Positions 38,485-48,216 of a stretch of 64,000 nucleotides of DNA are shown here, piece by piece (within the stretch, counting starts at the first letter, position 1; each line of letters opens with the position of its first letter). The stretch comes from Streptomyces althioticus (lineage in GTDB: Bacteria > Actinomycetota > Actinomycetes > Streptomycetales > Streptomycetaceae). Under the pieces are notes generated by a model. The model saw only the letters and a list, made by a program, of their open reading frames with translations, ran no database searches and was not told where the DNA came from. The DNA lies in the NCBI GenBank assembly GCA_014649355.1, contig BMSW01000018.1, positions 1-64,000 of the forward strand, read 5' to 3'. Position numbers and translations under genes: made by a program.

Positions 38485-40107
38485 ATGCGCACCACCACGC
38501 ACGCCAGATGGGCCGTCTGCGCCATGGCGCTCGCCCTCGCCACGGCGGGGTGCGGCGGCGGGGGAGACAGCGGCGACTCCGAGGCCGTGCTGAGCGCCTC
38601 GTGGGGTGACCCGCAGAACCCGCTGGAGCCCTCGAACACCAACGAGGTGCAGGGCGGCAAGGTCCTCGACATGATCTTCCGTGGCCTGAAGCGGTACGAC
38701 CCGGAGACCGGCGAGGCCAAGGACATGCTCGCCGAGAGCATCGAGACCGACGACTCGCAGAACTTCACCATCACCGTCAAGGACGGCTGGACCTTCAGCA
38801 ACGGCGAGAAGGTCACCGCCCAGTCCTTCGTGGACGCCTGGAACTACGGCGCGAGCCTGCGCAACAACCAGCGCAACGCGTACTTCTTCGGCTACATCGA
38901 GGGCTACGACCAGGTGCACCCCGAGGAGGGCGAGCAGACCGCGGACACCATGTCCGGACTGAAGGTCACCGGTGACCGCACCTTCACCGTCAAGCTCACC
39001 CAGAAGTTCTCCACCTTCCCCGACACCCTCGGCTACGCGGCCTTCGCGCCCCTGCCGCGGGCGTTCTTCGACGACCACGACGCCTGGGTGAAGAAGCCGG
39101 TCGGCAACGGGCCGTACCTGGTCGACTCGTACACCCGCGGTTCGCAGATGGCGCTGCGCAAGTGGGACGACTACCCGGGCGACGACAAGGCGGAGAACGG
39201 CGGCGTCGACCTGAAGGTCTACACCGACAACAACACCGCCTACACCGACCTGCTGGCCGGCAACCTCGACCTGGTCGACGACGTGCCCGCCGCGCAGCTC
39301 AAGAACGTGAAGAACGACCTGGGCGACCGGTACCTCAACACTCCCGCCGGCATCATCCAGACCCTCGCCTTCCCGTTCTACGACCCGGCGTGGAACACCG
39401 AGGACGCCAAGAAGGTCCGCCAGGGCCTGTCCATGGCGATCGACCGCAAGCAGATCACCGACACGATCTTCCAGAAGACCCGCACCCCCGCCACCGACTG
39501 GACGTCCCCGGTGCTCGGCGAGGACGGCGGCTTCCAGGACGGACTGTGCGGCGAGTTCTGCGAGTTCAAGCCCGACGAGGCGAAGAAGCTGATCGACGAG
39601 GCAGGCGGACTGCCCGGCGGCAAGGTGACCATCACCTTCAACGCCGACACCGGCTCCCACCGCGAGTGGGTCAACGCCGTCTGCAACTCCATCAACAACG
39701 CCCTGGACAACGAGCGCGCCTGCACCGCCAACCCGGTCGGCACCTTCGCGGACTTCCGCAACCAGATCACCGACCGCAAGATGACCGGGCCGTTCCGGGC
39801 CGGCTGGCAGATGGACTACCCGCTCATCCAGAACTTCCTCCAGCCGCTGTACTACACCAACGCCTCGTCCAACGACGGCAAGTGGTCGAACCAGGAGTTC
39901 GACGACCTGGTGAACCGCGCCAACCAGGAGACCGACACCGCCAAGGCCGTCGACGTGTTCCAGCAGGCCGAGGAGGTCGTCCGGGACAACATGGCGGCGA
40001 TCCCGCTCTGGTACCAGAACGGCAGCGCCGGCTGGTCGGACCGGCTGTCCAACGTCAAGCTGAACCCCTTCAGCGTCCCCGTCTACAACGAGATCAAGGT
40101 CAGCTGA
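38485..40107 (+). CDS. oligopeptide-binding lipoprotein of a second ABC importer
   Basis: 540 residues. The signal peptide ends in the lipobox ATAGC, followed by a Gly-rich linker. It is a family 5 solute-binding protein (SASWGDPQNPLEPSN, YGASLRNNQRNAYF, PRAFFDDHDAW and a C-terminal GRL-type domain). It is 599 versus 540 residues relative to BldKB and clearly a different paralogue. The ATG at 38485 has GAGGAGG seven bases upstream. It heads an operon with two permeases and two ATPases, six bases before the next gene. The bldK terminator lies 150 bases upstream, so a promoter must lie within 38335-38484; no convincing one could be picked. Confidence 0.92.
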   Translation: MRTTTHARWAVCAMALALATAGCGGGGDSGDSEAVLSASWGDPQNPLEPSNTNEVQGGKVLDMIFRGLKRYDPETGEAKDMLAESIETDDSQNFTITVKDGWTFSNGEKVTAQSFVDAWNYGASLRNNQRNAYFFGYIEGYDQVHPEEGEQTADTMSGLKVTGDRTFTVKLTQKFSTFPDTLGYAAFAPLPRAFFDDHDAWVKKPVGNGPYLVDSYTRGSQMALRKWDDYPGDDKAENGGVDLKVYTDNNTAYTDLLAGNLDLVDDVPAAQLKNVKNDLGDRYLNTPAGIIQTLAFPFYDPAWNTEDAKKVRQGLSMAIDRKQITDTIFQKTRTPATDWTSPVLGEDGGFQDGLCGEFCEFKPDEAKKLIDEAGGLPGGKVTITFNADTGSHREWVNAVCNSINNALDNERACTANPVGTFADFRNQITDRKMTGPFRAGWQMDYPLIQNFLQPLYYTNASSNDGKWSNQEFDDLVNRANQETDTAKAVDVFQQAEEVVRDNMAAIPLWYQNGSAGWSDRLSNVKLNPFSVPVYNEIKVS

Positions 40108-40113
40108 TCCGCC

Positions 40114-41037
40114 ATGGGACGCTACGTCGTCCGGCGACTGCTCCAGATGATCCCGGTCTTCATCGGGGCCACGCTGCTGATCTTCCTCATGGTCAACGTG
40201 ATGGGCGACCCCATCGCGGGCCTGTGCGGGGAGCGGGAGTGCGACCCGGCGACGGCCGCCCGCCTCGAGCAGGAGTTCGGCCTCGACAAGCCGGTCTGGC
40301 AGCAATACCTGACGTACATGGGGAACCTCTTCACCGGCGACTTCGGTACGGCCTTCAACGGCCAGGAGGTCACCGAGCTGATGGCGACGGCGTTCCCCGT
40401 CACGATCCGGCTCACGCTGATCGCGATCCTCTTCGAGATCGTCATCGGCGTCGCCCTCGGCGTGGTCACCGGACTGCGCCGGGGCCGGCCGGTGGACACC
40501 GGGGTGCTGCTGCTGACCCTCGTGGTGATCTCCGTGCCCACCTTCGTCACCGGTCTGCTGCTGCAGCTGCTGCTCGGGGTGAAGTGGGGCTGGATCCGGC
40601 CCTCGGTGTCCTCCGAGGCGCCCTTCGACGAGCTGATCCTGCCCGGCCTGGTGCTGGCGTCGGTCTCCCTCGCCTACGTCACCCGGCTGACCCGCACCTC
40701 CATCGCGGAGAACCGCCGTTCCGACTACGTCCGCACCGCGATCGCCAAGGGCCTGCCCCGGCGCCGGGTCGTCGTCCGGCACCTGCTGCGCAACTCCCTG
40801 ATCCCCGTGGTCACCTTCATCGGCGCCGACATCGGCTTCCTGATGGGCGGCGCGATCGTCACCGAGCGGATCTTCAACATCCACGGCGTCGGCTACCAGC
40901 TCTACCAGGGCATCCTCCGGCAGAACACGCAGACGGTGGTCGGCTTCGTCACCGTGCTGGTGCTGGTCTTCCTCGTCGCCAACCTCGTCGTCGACCTCCT
41001 GTACGCCGTACTCGACCCGAGGATCCGCTATGTCTGA
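40114..41037 (+). CDS. oligopeptide ABC permease (OppB/DppB type)
   Basis: 307 residues with six membrane helices. The N-terminal RRLLQMIPVFIGATLLIFL and the EAA loop RRSDYVRTAIAKGLPRRRV are typical. It contributes half of the pore of the second peptide importer. Its stop overlaps the start of the next permease by eight bases, so translation is coupled. Confidence 0.93.
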   Translation: MGRYVVRRLLQMIPVFIGATLLIFLMVNVMGDPIAGLCGERECDPATAARLEQEFGLDKPVWQQYLTYMGNLFTGDFGTAFNGQEVTELMATAFPVTIRLTLIAILFEIVIGVALGVVTGLRRGRPVDTGVLLLTLVVISVPTFVTGLLLQLLLGVKWGWIRPSVSSEAPFDELILPGLVLASVSLAYVTRLTRTSIAENRRSDYVRTAIAKGLPRRRVVVRHLLRNSLIPVVTFIGADIGFLMGGAIVTERIFNIHGVGYQLYQGILRQNTQTVVGFVTVLVLVFLVANLVVDLLYAVLDPRIRYV

Positions 41038-42010
41038 CCGTCACGAGGAACCCGAGGCCGCCATCGCCGGCACCAGCATGGGCGGCGCCATGGATCTGGG
41101 CGTCGACGAGGCCGAGACGCTGGAGAAGACACCGGCCGGCCCGGACGGCGCAGGGCCCGAGGACCGGCCGCGCTCGCTGTGGTCGGACGCCTGGCGGGAC
41201 CTGCGCCGCAACCCGGTGTTCATCGTCTCCGCGCTGGTCATCCTGTTCCTGGTCTTCATCTCCCTGTGGCCGTCGGCGATCACCTCCGGCTCCCCCCTGA
41301 AGTGCGACCTGTCCAAGGCGCAGGAGGGTTCCCAGCCCGGTCATCCCTTCGGTTTCGACGGGCAGGGCTGCGACGTCTACACCCGGACCGTGTACGGGGC
41401 CCGCACCTCCGTCGCGGTCGGCGTGCTCGCCACCCTCGGGGTCGCCGTCCTCGGCAGCGTGCTGGGCGCGCTCGCCGGGTTCTTCGGCGGGCTCTCCGAC
41501 TCGGTCCTGTCCCGGATCACCGACGTCTTCTTCGCCATCCCGGTCGTGCTCGGCGGTCTGGTGCTGCTGTCCGTCATCACCAGCAACACCGTCTGGCCCG
41601 TCATCGGCTTCATCGTGCTGCTCGGCTGGCCACAGATCTCCCGCATCGCCCGCGGAGCCGTGATCACCGCCAAGCACAACGACTACGTGCAGGCCGCGCG
41701 GGCGCTCGGCGCCTCCAACTCCCGGCTGCTGCTGCGGCACATCGCGCCCAACGCGGTCGCCCCGGTCATCGTCGTCGCGACCATCGCGCTGGGTACGTAC
41801 ATCGCCCTGGAGGCGACCCTGTCGTACCTCGGGGTCGGGCTGAAGCCGCCCAGCGTCTCCTGGGGCATCGACATCTCCTCCGCCTCGCCCTACATCCGCA
41901 ACGCCCCGCACGCGCTGCTGTGGCCCTCCGGGGCCCTGGCGATCACGGTCCTGGCGTTCATCATGCTCGGCGACGCGGTGCGCGACGCCCTCGACCCGAA
42001 GCTGAGGTGA
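41030..42010 (+). CDS. oligopeptide ABC permease (OppC/DppC type)
   Basis: 326 residues. A polar, acidic cytoplasmic N-terminus of about 55 residues is followed by six membrane helices and the EAA loop NDYVQAARALGASN. The CDLSKAQEGSQPGHPFGFD outer loop is typical for DppC proteins. It pairs with the upstream permease. The ATG overlaps the preceding stop by eight bases. GTG of the next gene is six bases after its stop. Confidence 0.93.
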   Translation: MSDRHEEPEAAIAGTSMGGAMDLGVDEAETLEKTPAGPDGAGPEDRPRSLWSDAWRDLRRNPVFIVSALVILFLVFISLWPSAITSGSPLKCDLSKAQEGSQPGHPFGFDGQGCDVYTRTVYGARTSVAVGVLATLGVAVLGSVLGALAGFFGGLSDSVLSRITDVFFAIPVVLGGLVLLSVITSNTVWPVIGFIVLLGWPQISRIARGAVITAKHNDYVQAARALGASNSRLLLRHIAPNAVAPVIVVATIALGTYIALEATLSYLGVGLKPPSVSWGIDISSASPYIRNAPHALLWPSGALAITVLAFIMLGDAVRDALDPKLR

Positions 42011-42016
42011 GCCGCG

Positions 42017-42991
42017 GTGCTGCTGGAAGTGCGCGACCTGCACGTGGAGTTCCGGACCCGGGACGGCGTGGCGAAGGCCGTCAACGGGGTCAGCTACGGC
42101 GTGGACGAGGGGGAGACCCTGGCCGTGCTGGGCGAGTCCGGCTCCGGCAAGTCCGTGACGGCCCAGGCGATCATGGGCATCCTCGACGTCCCGCCCGGCC
42201 GGATCACCGGCGGCGAGGTCGTCTTCCAGGGCCGGGACCTGCTGAAGCTCAAGGAGGAGGAGCGCCGCAGGGTCCGGGGCGCCGAAATGGCGATGATCTT
42301 CCAGGACGCGCTGTCCGCGCTGAACCCGGTGCTCACCGTCGGCGACCAGCTCGCCGAGATGTTCACCGTGCACCGGGGCATGTCCCGCAAGGACGCGCGG
42401 GCCAAGGCGGTCGAGCTGATGGACCGGGTGCGCATCCCGGCCGCGCGGGAGCGGGTGCGGCAGTACCCGCACCAGTTCTCCGGCGGCATGCGCCAGCGCA
42501 TCATGATCGCGATGGCGATCGCCCTGGAGCCGGCGCTGATCATCGCCGACGAGCCGACCACCGCCCTCGACGTCACCGTCCAGGCCCAGGTGATGGAGCT
42601 GCTCGCGGAGCTCCAGCGGGAGTACCGGATGGGGCTCATCCTCATCACCCACGACCTGGGCGTGGTCGCCGACGTCGCCGACCGCATCGCCGTGATGTAC
42701 GCGGGCCGGATCGTGGAGTCGGCGCCGGTGCACGACATCTACAAGGCCCCCGCGCACCCGTACACCCGGGGCCTGCTGGACTCCATCCCGCGCCTGGACC
42801 ACAAGGGGCGGGAGCTGTACGCCATCAAGGGCCTGCCGCCCAACCTCACCCGCATCCCGCCGGGCTGCCCGTTCCACCCGCGCTGCCCGCTGGCCCGGGA
42901 CGTGTGCACGACCGACGACCCGCCGCTGTACGAGGTCTCCGGCACGCGCGGGAGCGCCTGCCACTTCTGGAGGGAGTGCCTGGATGGCTGA
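42017..42991 (+). CDS. oligopeptide ABC ATP-binding protein (OppD/DppD type)
   Basis: 324 residues. Walker A GESGSGKSV, signature FSGGMRQRIM, Walker B LIIADEPTTALD, and the C-terminal GCPFHPRC cysteine motif. It drives the second importer. The GTG at 42017 is used; the stop overlaps the next start by eight bases. Confidence 0.93.
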   Translation: MLLEVRDLHVEFRTRDGVAKAVNGVSYGVDEGETLAVLGESGSGKSVTAQAIMGILDVPPGRITGGEVVFQGRDLLKLKEEERRRVRGAEMAMIFQDALSALNPVLTVGDQLAEMFTVHRGMSRKDARAKAVELMDRVRIPAARERVRQYPHQFSGGMRQRIMIAMAIALEPALIIADEPTTALDVTVQAQVMELLAELQREYRMGLILITHDLGVVADVADRIAVMYAGRIVESAPVHDIYKAPAHPYTRGLLDSIPRLDHKGRELYAIKGLPPNLTRIPPGCPFHPRCPLARDVCTTDDPPLYEVSGTRGSACHFWRECLDG

Positions 42992-44018
42992 GCCGATCCT
43001 GGAGGTCAGCGGCCTGGTCAAGCACTACCCGCTGACCCGGGGCATCGTCTTCCGCAAGCACGTCGGGGCCGTGAAGGCGGTCGACGGCGTGGACTTCCAC
43101 CTGGACGCGGGCGAGACGCTGGGCATCGTGGGGGAGTCCGGCTGCGGCAAGTCGACGGTCGCGAAGATGCTGGTGAACCTGGAGCGGCCGACGGCCGGTT
43201 CGATCCGCTACAAGGGCGAGGACATCACCCGGCTGTCCGGCAAGGCGCTCAAGGCGGTGCGCCGCAACATCCAGATGGTCTTCCAGGACCCGTACACCTC
43301 GCTCAACCCGCGCATGACGGTCGGCGACATCATCGGTGAGCCGTACGACATCCACCCCGAGGTGGCGCCGAAGGGGGACCGGCGGCGGCGGGTGCAGGAC
43401 CTGCTGGACGTGGTGGGCCTGAACCCGGAGTACATCAACCGCTATCCGCACCAGTTCTCCGGAGGCCAGCGCCAGCGCATCGGCATCGCGCGGGGCCTGG
43501 CGCTGCGCCCCGAGGTGATCGTCGCCGACGAGCCGGTGTCCGCGCTGGACGTGTCGGTGCAGGCGCAGGTCATCAACCTGATGGACCGGCTGCAGGACGA
43601 GTTCGACCTGTCCTACGTCTTCATCGCGCACGACCTGTCGATCGTGCGGCACATCTCCGACCGGGTCGGGGTGATGTACCTCGGCCGGATCGTGGAGACC
43701 GGCACGGACACCGAGATCTACGACCACCCCACGCACCCCTACACGCAGGCGCTGCTGTCGGCGGTGCCGGTCCCCGACCCGCGGGCGCGGGAGCACCGGG
43801 AGCGGATCGTGCTCACCGGGGACGTGCCGTCGCCGACGAACATTCCCTCGGGCTGCCGGTTCCGCACCCGCTGCTGGAAGGCGCGGGAGCGGTGCGCGGT
43901 GGAGGTGCCGCCGCTGGCGGTGCCGAAGTGGCTGGAGGGGGGACCCGCGGCGCACCCCTCGGCGTGCCACTTCGCGGAGGAGAAGCACGTGGTGCCGGCG
44001 GAGGACGGGCCGAAGTGA
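42984..44018 (+). CDS. oligopeptide ABC ATP-binding protein (OppF/DppF type)
   Basis: 344 residues. Walker A GESGCGKST, signature FSGGQRQRIGIA, Walker B VIVADEPVSALD, and C-terminal GCRFRTRC. It is the last gene of the second importer operon. A hairpin at 44044-44077 follows the stop. Confidence 0.93.
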   Translation: MAEPILEVSGLVKHYPLTRGIVFRKHVGAVKAVDGVDFHLDAGETLGIVGESGCGKSTVAKMLVNLERPTAGSIRYKGEDITRLSGKALKAVRRNIQMVFQDPYTSLNPRMTVGDIIGEPYDIHPEVAPKGDRRRRVQDLLDVVGLNPEYINRYPHQFSGGQRQRIGIARGLALRPEVIVADEPVSALDVSVQAQVINLMDRLQDEFDLSYVFIAHDLSIVRHISDRVGVMYLGRIVETGTDTEIYDHPTHPYTQALLSAVPVPDPRAREHRERIVLTGDVPSPTNIPSGCRFRTRCWKARERCAVEVPPLAVPKWLEGGPAAHPSACHFAEEKHVVPAEDGPK

Positions 44019-44043
44019 GGGCGCCTCGGCCGGGGAACGGGTG

Positions 44044-44077
44044 ACGGGCCGGGGTGACATGGCGCACCCCGGCCCGT
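44044..44077. terminator. bidirectional terminator between the importer and the S9 peptidase
   Basis: A perfect 13-bp stem (44044-44056 with 44065-44077) with an eight-base loop, followed on the plus strand by TTC. It separates convergent stops at 44018 and 44159. Confidence 0.75.
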
Positions 44078-44158
44078 TTCACGGCACCCGCACGGCCGTA
44101 CGCTGACCAGCCTGCCGTGTCCGTATATCGGTACCGCTTCCGTCGAGTTGCCCCGGTG

Positions 44159-46297
44159 TTAACGCGTGGCGGGTGTGTCCGGGAGGGACAGGGCGCGCCT
44201 GAGGAAGCCGAGCTGGAGGCGGAGCAGGTTCTCCGCGACCTCCTCCTGCGGGGTCATGTGCGTGACGCCGGACAGCGGCAGCACCTCGTGGGGACGGCCG
44301 GCCGCGAGGAGGGCGGAGGACAGCCGCAGGGAGTGGGCGACCACCACGTTGTCGTCGGCGAGGCCGTGAATGATCATCATGGGCCGGTGGAGGTCGGCCG
44401 CGTCCACCAGACCGGCGTCGTCGATCAGCGAGTTGCGGCGGTAGACCTCCGGCTGCTCGTCCGGGTGCCCGAGGTAGCGCTCCTGGTAGTGGGTGTCGTA
44501 CAGGCGCAGGTCGGTGACCGGGGCGCCGACCACGGCCGCGTGGAACACGTCGGGGCGGCGCAGGGCGGCGAGGGCGGCCAGGTAGCCGCCGAAGGACCAG
44601 CCGCGGATCGCGACCCGGTCCAGGTCCAGCGGGAAGTCCCCGGCGAGCGCCTGGAGCGCGTCGACCTGGTCCTGGAGGACGACGGCCGCGATGTCGTCCT
44701 TGACGGACTTCTCCCAGGCGGGGGAGTGTCCCGGGGTGCCGCGCCCGTCGGCGACGACCACCGCGAACCCCTGGTCGGCGAACCACTGGGAGGTCAGGTA
44801 CGGGTTGTGGGCGGCCGCGACCCGCTGGCCGTGCGGGCCGCCGTAGGGGTCCATGAGCACCGGCAGGGGGGTGTCCCCGGCGTAGTCCCGAGGCATAAGC
44901 ACGGCGCACGGGATGCGGCGTGCGCCCCCCTGTGTCAGCGTCACGCGAGGGGACATACCGGGGTCTTCGGCGTGACTCGGGACAGTCGCCGTCTGTTTCC
45001 CGTCACGGAGCACCCGGACCCGGGAACCTGGCCGATCCAGGGTCGCCGAGACGAGCACCGTGACCCCTCCGGAGCGCACCGCGGTGTGCACGCCGGGCTC
45101 CTCCGAGACGCGCTCCACGCCCAGTTCGTTCACCCGGTAGACATGGACCTCGCCAATTTCCGGAGCGGCCGCCTCCGCCCCTGCCGACGCCGAGACCAGC
45201 ACGTCGTCGTCCGAGACGTCGAGCACCGCACGGATGTGCAACTGCGGTCCGGTGAGCGGACGTTCACCGACGGCGAGGCGTCGGGCGCCCCCCTCGTCGG
45301 CGATCCGGACCAGCTGCCCCGAGGGGCTCCAGCAGGGCACACCGGGGAAAAGTTCCAGCCATTCCGGATCTTCGTCGGCGTGCACCATCCGGGTCGCCCC
45401 GGTGTCGGGGTCGACGGCCAGGATGAGCTGCGCCCGCTGGTCGCGCGCCTGTACGAGCAGCAGCGGGGCACCCGCCGCTGACCAGTGCACTCGCGCCAGA
45501 TAGGGGTAGCGCTTGCGGTCCCAGGAGACCTCCGTGCGTGTGCCTTCGAGGTCCACGACGAACAGCCGTACGTCCGCGTTCGGGGTGCCGGCCGCCGGGT
45601 AGCGGACGCTGTGCGGTGCACGGTCGGGGTGGGCCGGGTCGGAGATCCACCACTGCCGCACGGGCGTGTCGTCCACCCGTGCCACCAGCAGCCGGTCCGA
45701 CTCGGGGGACCACCAGAAGCCCCGCGAACGGCTCATCTCCTCGGCCGCGACGAACTCGGCCAGACCGTAGGTCACGTCCTCCGCCTCGGGGGTGGTGAGC
45801 GCGCGGTCGTCCGCCCCCTCCGCCGAGACGACCCGCAGGGCGCCCCGCGCGACGTACGCGACATGACGTCCGTCGGGCGACGGACGGGGGTCGATCACCG
45901 GTCCCGGCGTGGGCAGTTCACGTGCCGTGCCGGCCCGCAGCTCGGCCGTGTAAAGCCGCCCTGACAAGGCGAAAGCCGCCAACTCCACCGCCGCGTCGGT
46001 GGCGTAGCCGACGATGCCGGCGCCTCCCTCACGGCTGCGTTCGCGCCGCGCGCGCTCCTCGGCGGAGAGCTGCTCGGACGCGCCGCCGAGGAGGGCGCGC
46101 GGGTCGGCGGCCACGCGCTCCCCGCCCCCGTCCGTGTCGAGCACCCACAGGGCGTTGGCCCGGTCCGTGCCGGAACCCGAGCGGAGGAACACGACTCGTG
46201 AGCCGTCGGGCGCCACGCTGAAGGAACGGGGCGCGCCGAGCGTGAAGCGGAGGGTGCGGGCGTGCCGCCGGGGGAAGGAGTCCGTCTCGGTCGTCAT
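44159..46297 (-). CDS. S9-family (DPP-IV-like) prolyl peptidase
   Basis: 712 residues. An N-terminal beta-propeller of about 440 residues precedes an alpha/beta-hydrolase domain with the nucleophile serine in GWSFGGYLAA, the aspartate in MIIHGLADDNVVV and the histidine in SGVTHMTPQEEV. It cleaves short peptides, probably in the cytoplasm since no signal peptide is present. Its position next to two peptide importers suggests that it processes imported peptides (inference). The ATG at 46297 begins MTTETDSFPRRH; ribosome binding is weak (AAGG). Reading on to 46480 adds residues without a start signal. Confidence 0.9.
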   Translation of the reverse strand: MTTETDSFPRRHARTLRFTLGAPRSFSVAPDGSRVVFLRSGSGTDRANALWVLDTDGGGERVAADPRALLGGASEQLSAEERARRERSREGGAGIVGYATDAAVELAAFALSGRLYTAELRAGTARELPTPGPVIDPRPSPDGRHVAYVARGALRVVSAEGADDRALTTPEAEDVTYGLAEFVAAEEMSRSRGFWWSPESDRLLVARVDDTPVRQWWISDPAHPDRAPHSVRYPAAGTPNADVRLFVVDLEGTRTEVSWDRKRYPYLARVHWSAAGAPLLLVQARDQRAQLILAVDPDTGATRMVHADEDPEWLELFPGVPCWSPSGQLVRIADEGGARRLAVGERPLTGPQLHIRAVLDVSDDDVLVSASAGAEAAAPEIGEVHVYRVNELGVERVSEEPGVHTAVRSGGVTVLVSATLDRPGSRVRVLRDGKQTATVPSHAEDPGMSPRVTLTQGGARRIPCAVLMPRDYAGDTPLPVLMDPYGGPHGQRVAAAHNPYLTSQWFADQGFAVVVADGRGTPGHSPAWEKSVKDDIAAVVLQDQVDALQALAGDFPLDLDRVAIRGWSFGGYLAALAALRRPDVFHAAVVGAPVTDLRLYDTHYQERYLGHPDEQPEVYRRNSLIDDAGLVDAADLHRPMMIIHGLADDNVVVAHSLRLSSALLAAGRPHEVLPLSGVTHMTPQEEVAENLLRLQLGFLRRALSLPDTPATR

Positions 46298-46473
46298 GCC
46301 TTGACCATATTGGCCATGCGCCCCCTTGTGCGGCCGTGCGCCGATCGATGCGCACGTACGGATAGTTATGATCGTTAGCGCATAGTGGGTATGAACCTGC
46401 TGCCTGCTGTGTGGACGTACTGCCCCCATATTCCTGACCCCCCGCGCCCTGGGATCCTTGGAGGTGAGCCGCC
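46298..46473. promoter_or_regulatory. divergent promoter region between the S9 peptidase and a small membrane protein
   Basis: The AT-rich patch near 46361-46380 contains TATGAT (46369-46374), a good -10 for the plus strand. Minus-strand TAACTAT overlaps it, so promoters may face both ways. Confidence 0.4.
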
Positions 46474-46668
46474 GTGGCACTCTCGATTTCGGCGGTGGTG
46501 CTGCTGGCGATCATCGTCTTCCTGCTGATCAAGAAGTCGGGACTGAAGGCAGGGCACGCGATCGTGTGCATGCTGCTCGGCTTCTACCTGGCCTCGTCGA
46601 CGATCGCGCCCACGATCAACGAAGTCACCTCCAACATCGCGGGGATGATCGGCAGCCTCAACTTCTGA
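46474..46668 (+). CDS. small two-helix membrane protein, unknown function
   Basis: 64 residues. The first helix is ISAVVLLAIIVFLLIKK, and the second covers GHAIVCMLLGFYLASSTIA. A basic loop lies between them, and a short polar tail ends in SLNF. The GTG at 46474 follows GGAGG by nine bases. I recognise no named family. The gene is on the plus strand between the S9 peptidase and the amidase. Confidence 0.85.
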   Translation: MALSISAVVLLAIIVFLLIKKSGLKAGHAIVCMLLGFYLASSTIAPTINEVTSNIAGMIGSLNF

Positions 46669-46695
46669 GCGCGGCCGTCGCCGGCCTCTCGCGTG

Positions 46696-46709
46696 TTACC
46701 CGTCGGTAA
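46696..46709. promoter_or_regulatory. palindrome upstream of the amidase
   Basis: TTACC-CGTC-GGTAA has perfect five-base arms, 48 bases before the amidase GTG. It is a candidate regulator site of the TTAC-type palindromes bound by TetR-like proteins; the regulator is not identified. Confidence 0.4.
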
Positions 46710-46756
46710 GCAATGATGGGCGGACCAGCATCCACGCGCGCAGGGCGGAGCCGACG

Positions 46757-48196
46757 GTGACGACATCCGAGGAACAGAGCCAGGGACGCGAGCAGGCGCG
46801 GACCACGGTCCACGTCTTCCGTGACGACGCCCTGGGCGACCTGGACGCGGTGGGCCTCGCCGCGGCGATCCGCCGGGGCGAGGTGAGCGCCGCCGAGGTC
46901 GCACGGGACGCGGCGGCCCGCGTCCGGGACGCCGACGCCCGGCTCGACGCCGTGCAGGTGCACCTCGACGTCCCGGCCCACCACGACGCGGACGGCGGCG
47001 CGTTCGCCGGGGTGCCGACCTTCGTGAAGGACAACACCGACTTCGCGGGGCTGCCCACGGGCCACGGAAGCGCCGCGTTCGTGCCGCGCCCGGCCCGGCG
47101 GCACGCCGCGTTCACCCGCCAGCTGCTGAGCACGGGCGTCACGGTGCTCGGCAAGACGCGGCTGCCCGAGTTCGGCTTCAGCCCCTCCACGGAGTTCGAG
47201 GAGGGCCCGCCGGTCCGCAACCCCTGGAACACCGCGCACTCGGCGGGCGGTTCGTCCGGTGGCAGCGCGGCCCTGGTCGCCGCGGGCGCCGTGCCGGTCG
47301 CGCACGCCAACGACGGCGGGGGCTCCATCCGCATCCCGGCCGCCGCCTGCGGCCTCGTCGGTCTCAAGCCGACCCGCGGCCGGACCGTGCCGAACGCGCA
47401 GGGCCGCCAACTGCCCATCGACATCGTGGTGGACGGTGTCGTGAGCCGCACGGTGCGGGACAGCGCGGCGTTCCTCGCGGCGGCGGAGCTGCACCACCGC
47501 AACCCGAAGCTGCCCTCTCTCGGGCTGGTCGAGGGCCCCGCGGACCGCCGGCTGCGGATCGGGCTCCTCGTCGACTCCCCGAACGGCGCCCGCACCGACG
47601 ACGCCACCCGCGCGGCCGTCACCGACACCGCCCGGCGCCTGGAGGGACTGGGCCACACGGTGACCCCGGTCGAGTTGGCCATCGACCCGCGCTTCACCGA
47701 GGACTTCCTCACCTACTGGGGCCTGCTGTCGTTCCTCATCGGCGCCACGGGACGCACCATGGGCGCGGAGTTCGACCGCCACCGCATGGACGGCCTGAGC
47801 CGCGGCCTGCGCGCCACCTACGTCGCCAACTGGCGCCGTACGCCCGGGGTGGTGCGGCGGCTGCGGCGGACCCGGGAGGCGTACGCGGCGGCGTTCCGGG
47901 GTCAGGACGTCATCCTGTCCCCGGTGCTGGCCCACACCACCCCGCCGCTGGGCCACCTCAGCCCGTCCGTCCCGTACGCCACGCTGATCGAACGCATCCT
48001 GGCCTACGTGGCGTTCACGCCGGTCAACAACGTCGTGGGCACGCCGTCGATCTCCCTCCCGGCCGCGTCCACGACGCCGGACGGCCTGCCGGTCGGCGTG
48101 ATGTTCTCCGGCCGCCCCGGCGCCGAACGCACGCTGCTGGAGCTGGCCTTCGAACTGGAGGCGGACCGGGCCTTCCCGAGCATCAAGGACGCCTGA
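46757..48196 (+). CDS. amidase-signature hydrolase
   Basis: 479 residues. The Ser-cisSer-Lys triad is complete: K91 in FVKDNTDF, cis-serine S166 in SAGGSSGGSAA, and the nucleophile S190 in NDGGGSIRIPA. It hydrolyses an amide; GatA-like enzymes have the same signature, but the sequence and length fit stand-alone amidases. The substrate cannot be read. The GTG at 46757 has GGAG six bases upstream. It is convergent with the next gene (20 bases between stops). Confidence 0.92.
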   Translation: MTTSEEQSQGREQARTTVHVFRDDALGDLDAVGLAAAIRRGEVSAAEVARDAAARVRDADARLDAVQVHLDVPAHHDADGGAFAGVPTFVKDNTDFAGLPTGHGSAAFVPRPARRHAAFTRQLLSTGVTVLGKTRLPEFGFSPSTEFEEGPPVRNPWNTAHSAGGSSGGSAALVAAGAVPVAHANDGGGSIRIPAAACGLVGLKPTRGRTVPNAQGRQLPIDIVVDGVVSRTVRDSAAFLAAAELHHRNPKLPSLGLVEGPADRRLRIGLLVDSPNGARTDDATRAAVTDTARRLEGLGHTVTPVELAIDPRFTEDFLTYWGLLSFLIGATGRTMGAEFDRHRMDGLSRGLRATYVANWRRTPGVVRRLRRTREAYAAAFRGQDVILSPVLAHTTPPLGHLSPSVPYATLIERILAYVAFTPVNNVVGTPSISLPAASTTPDGLPVGVMFSGRPGAERTLLELAFELEADRAFPSIKDA

Positions 48197-48216
48197 GGAT
48201 CTCGGCGGCGTCCTCG

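Noticed and set aside
44896..45953. TAA triplets in the minus-strand S9 gene, read as TTA leucine codons.
   Set aside because: Both (44896-44898 and 45951-45953) are out of frame with the gene.
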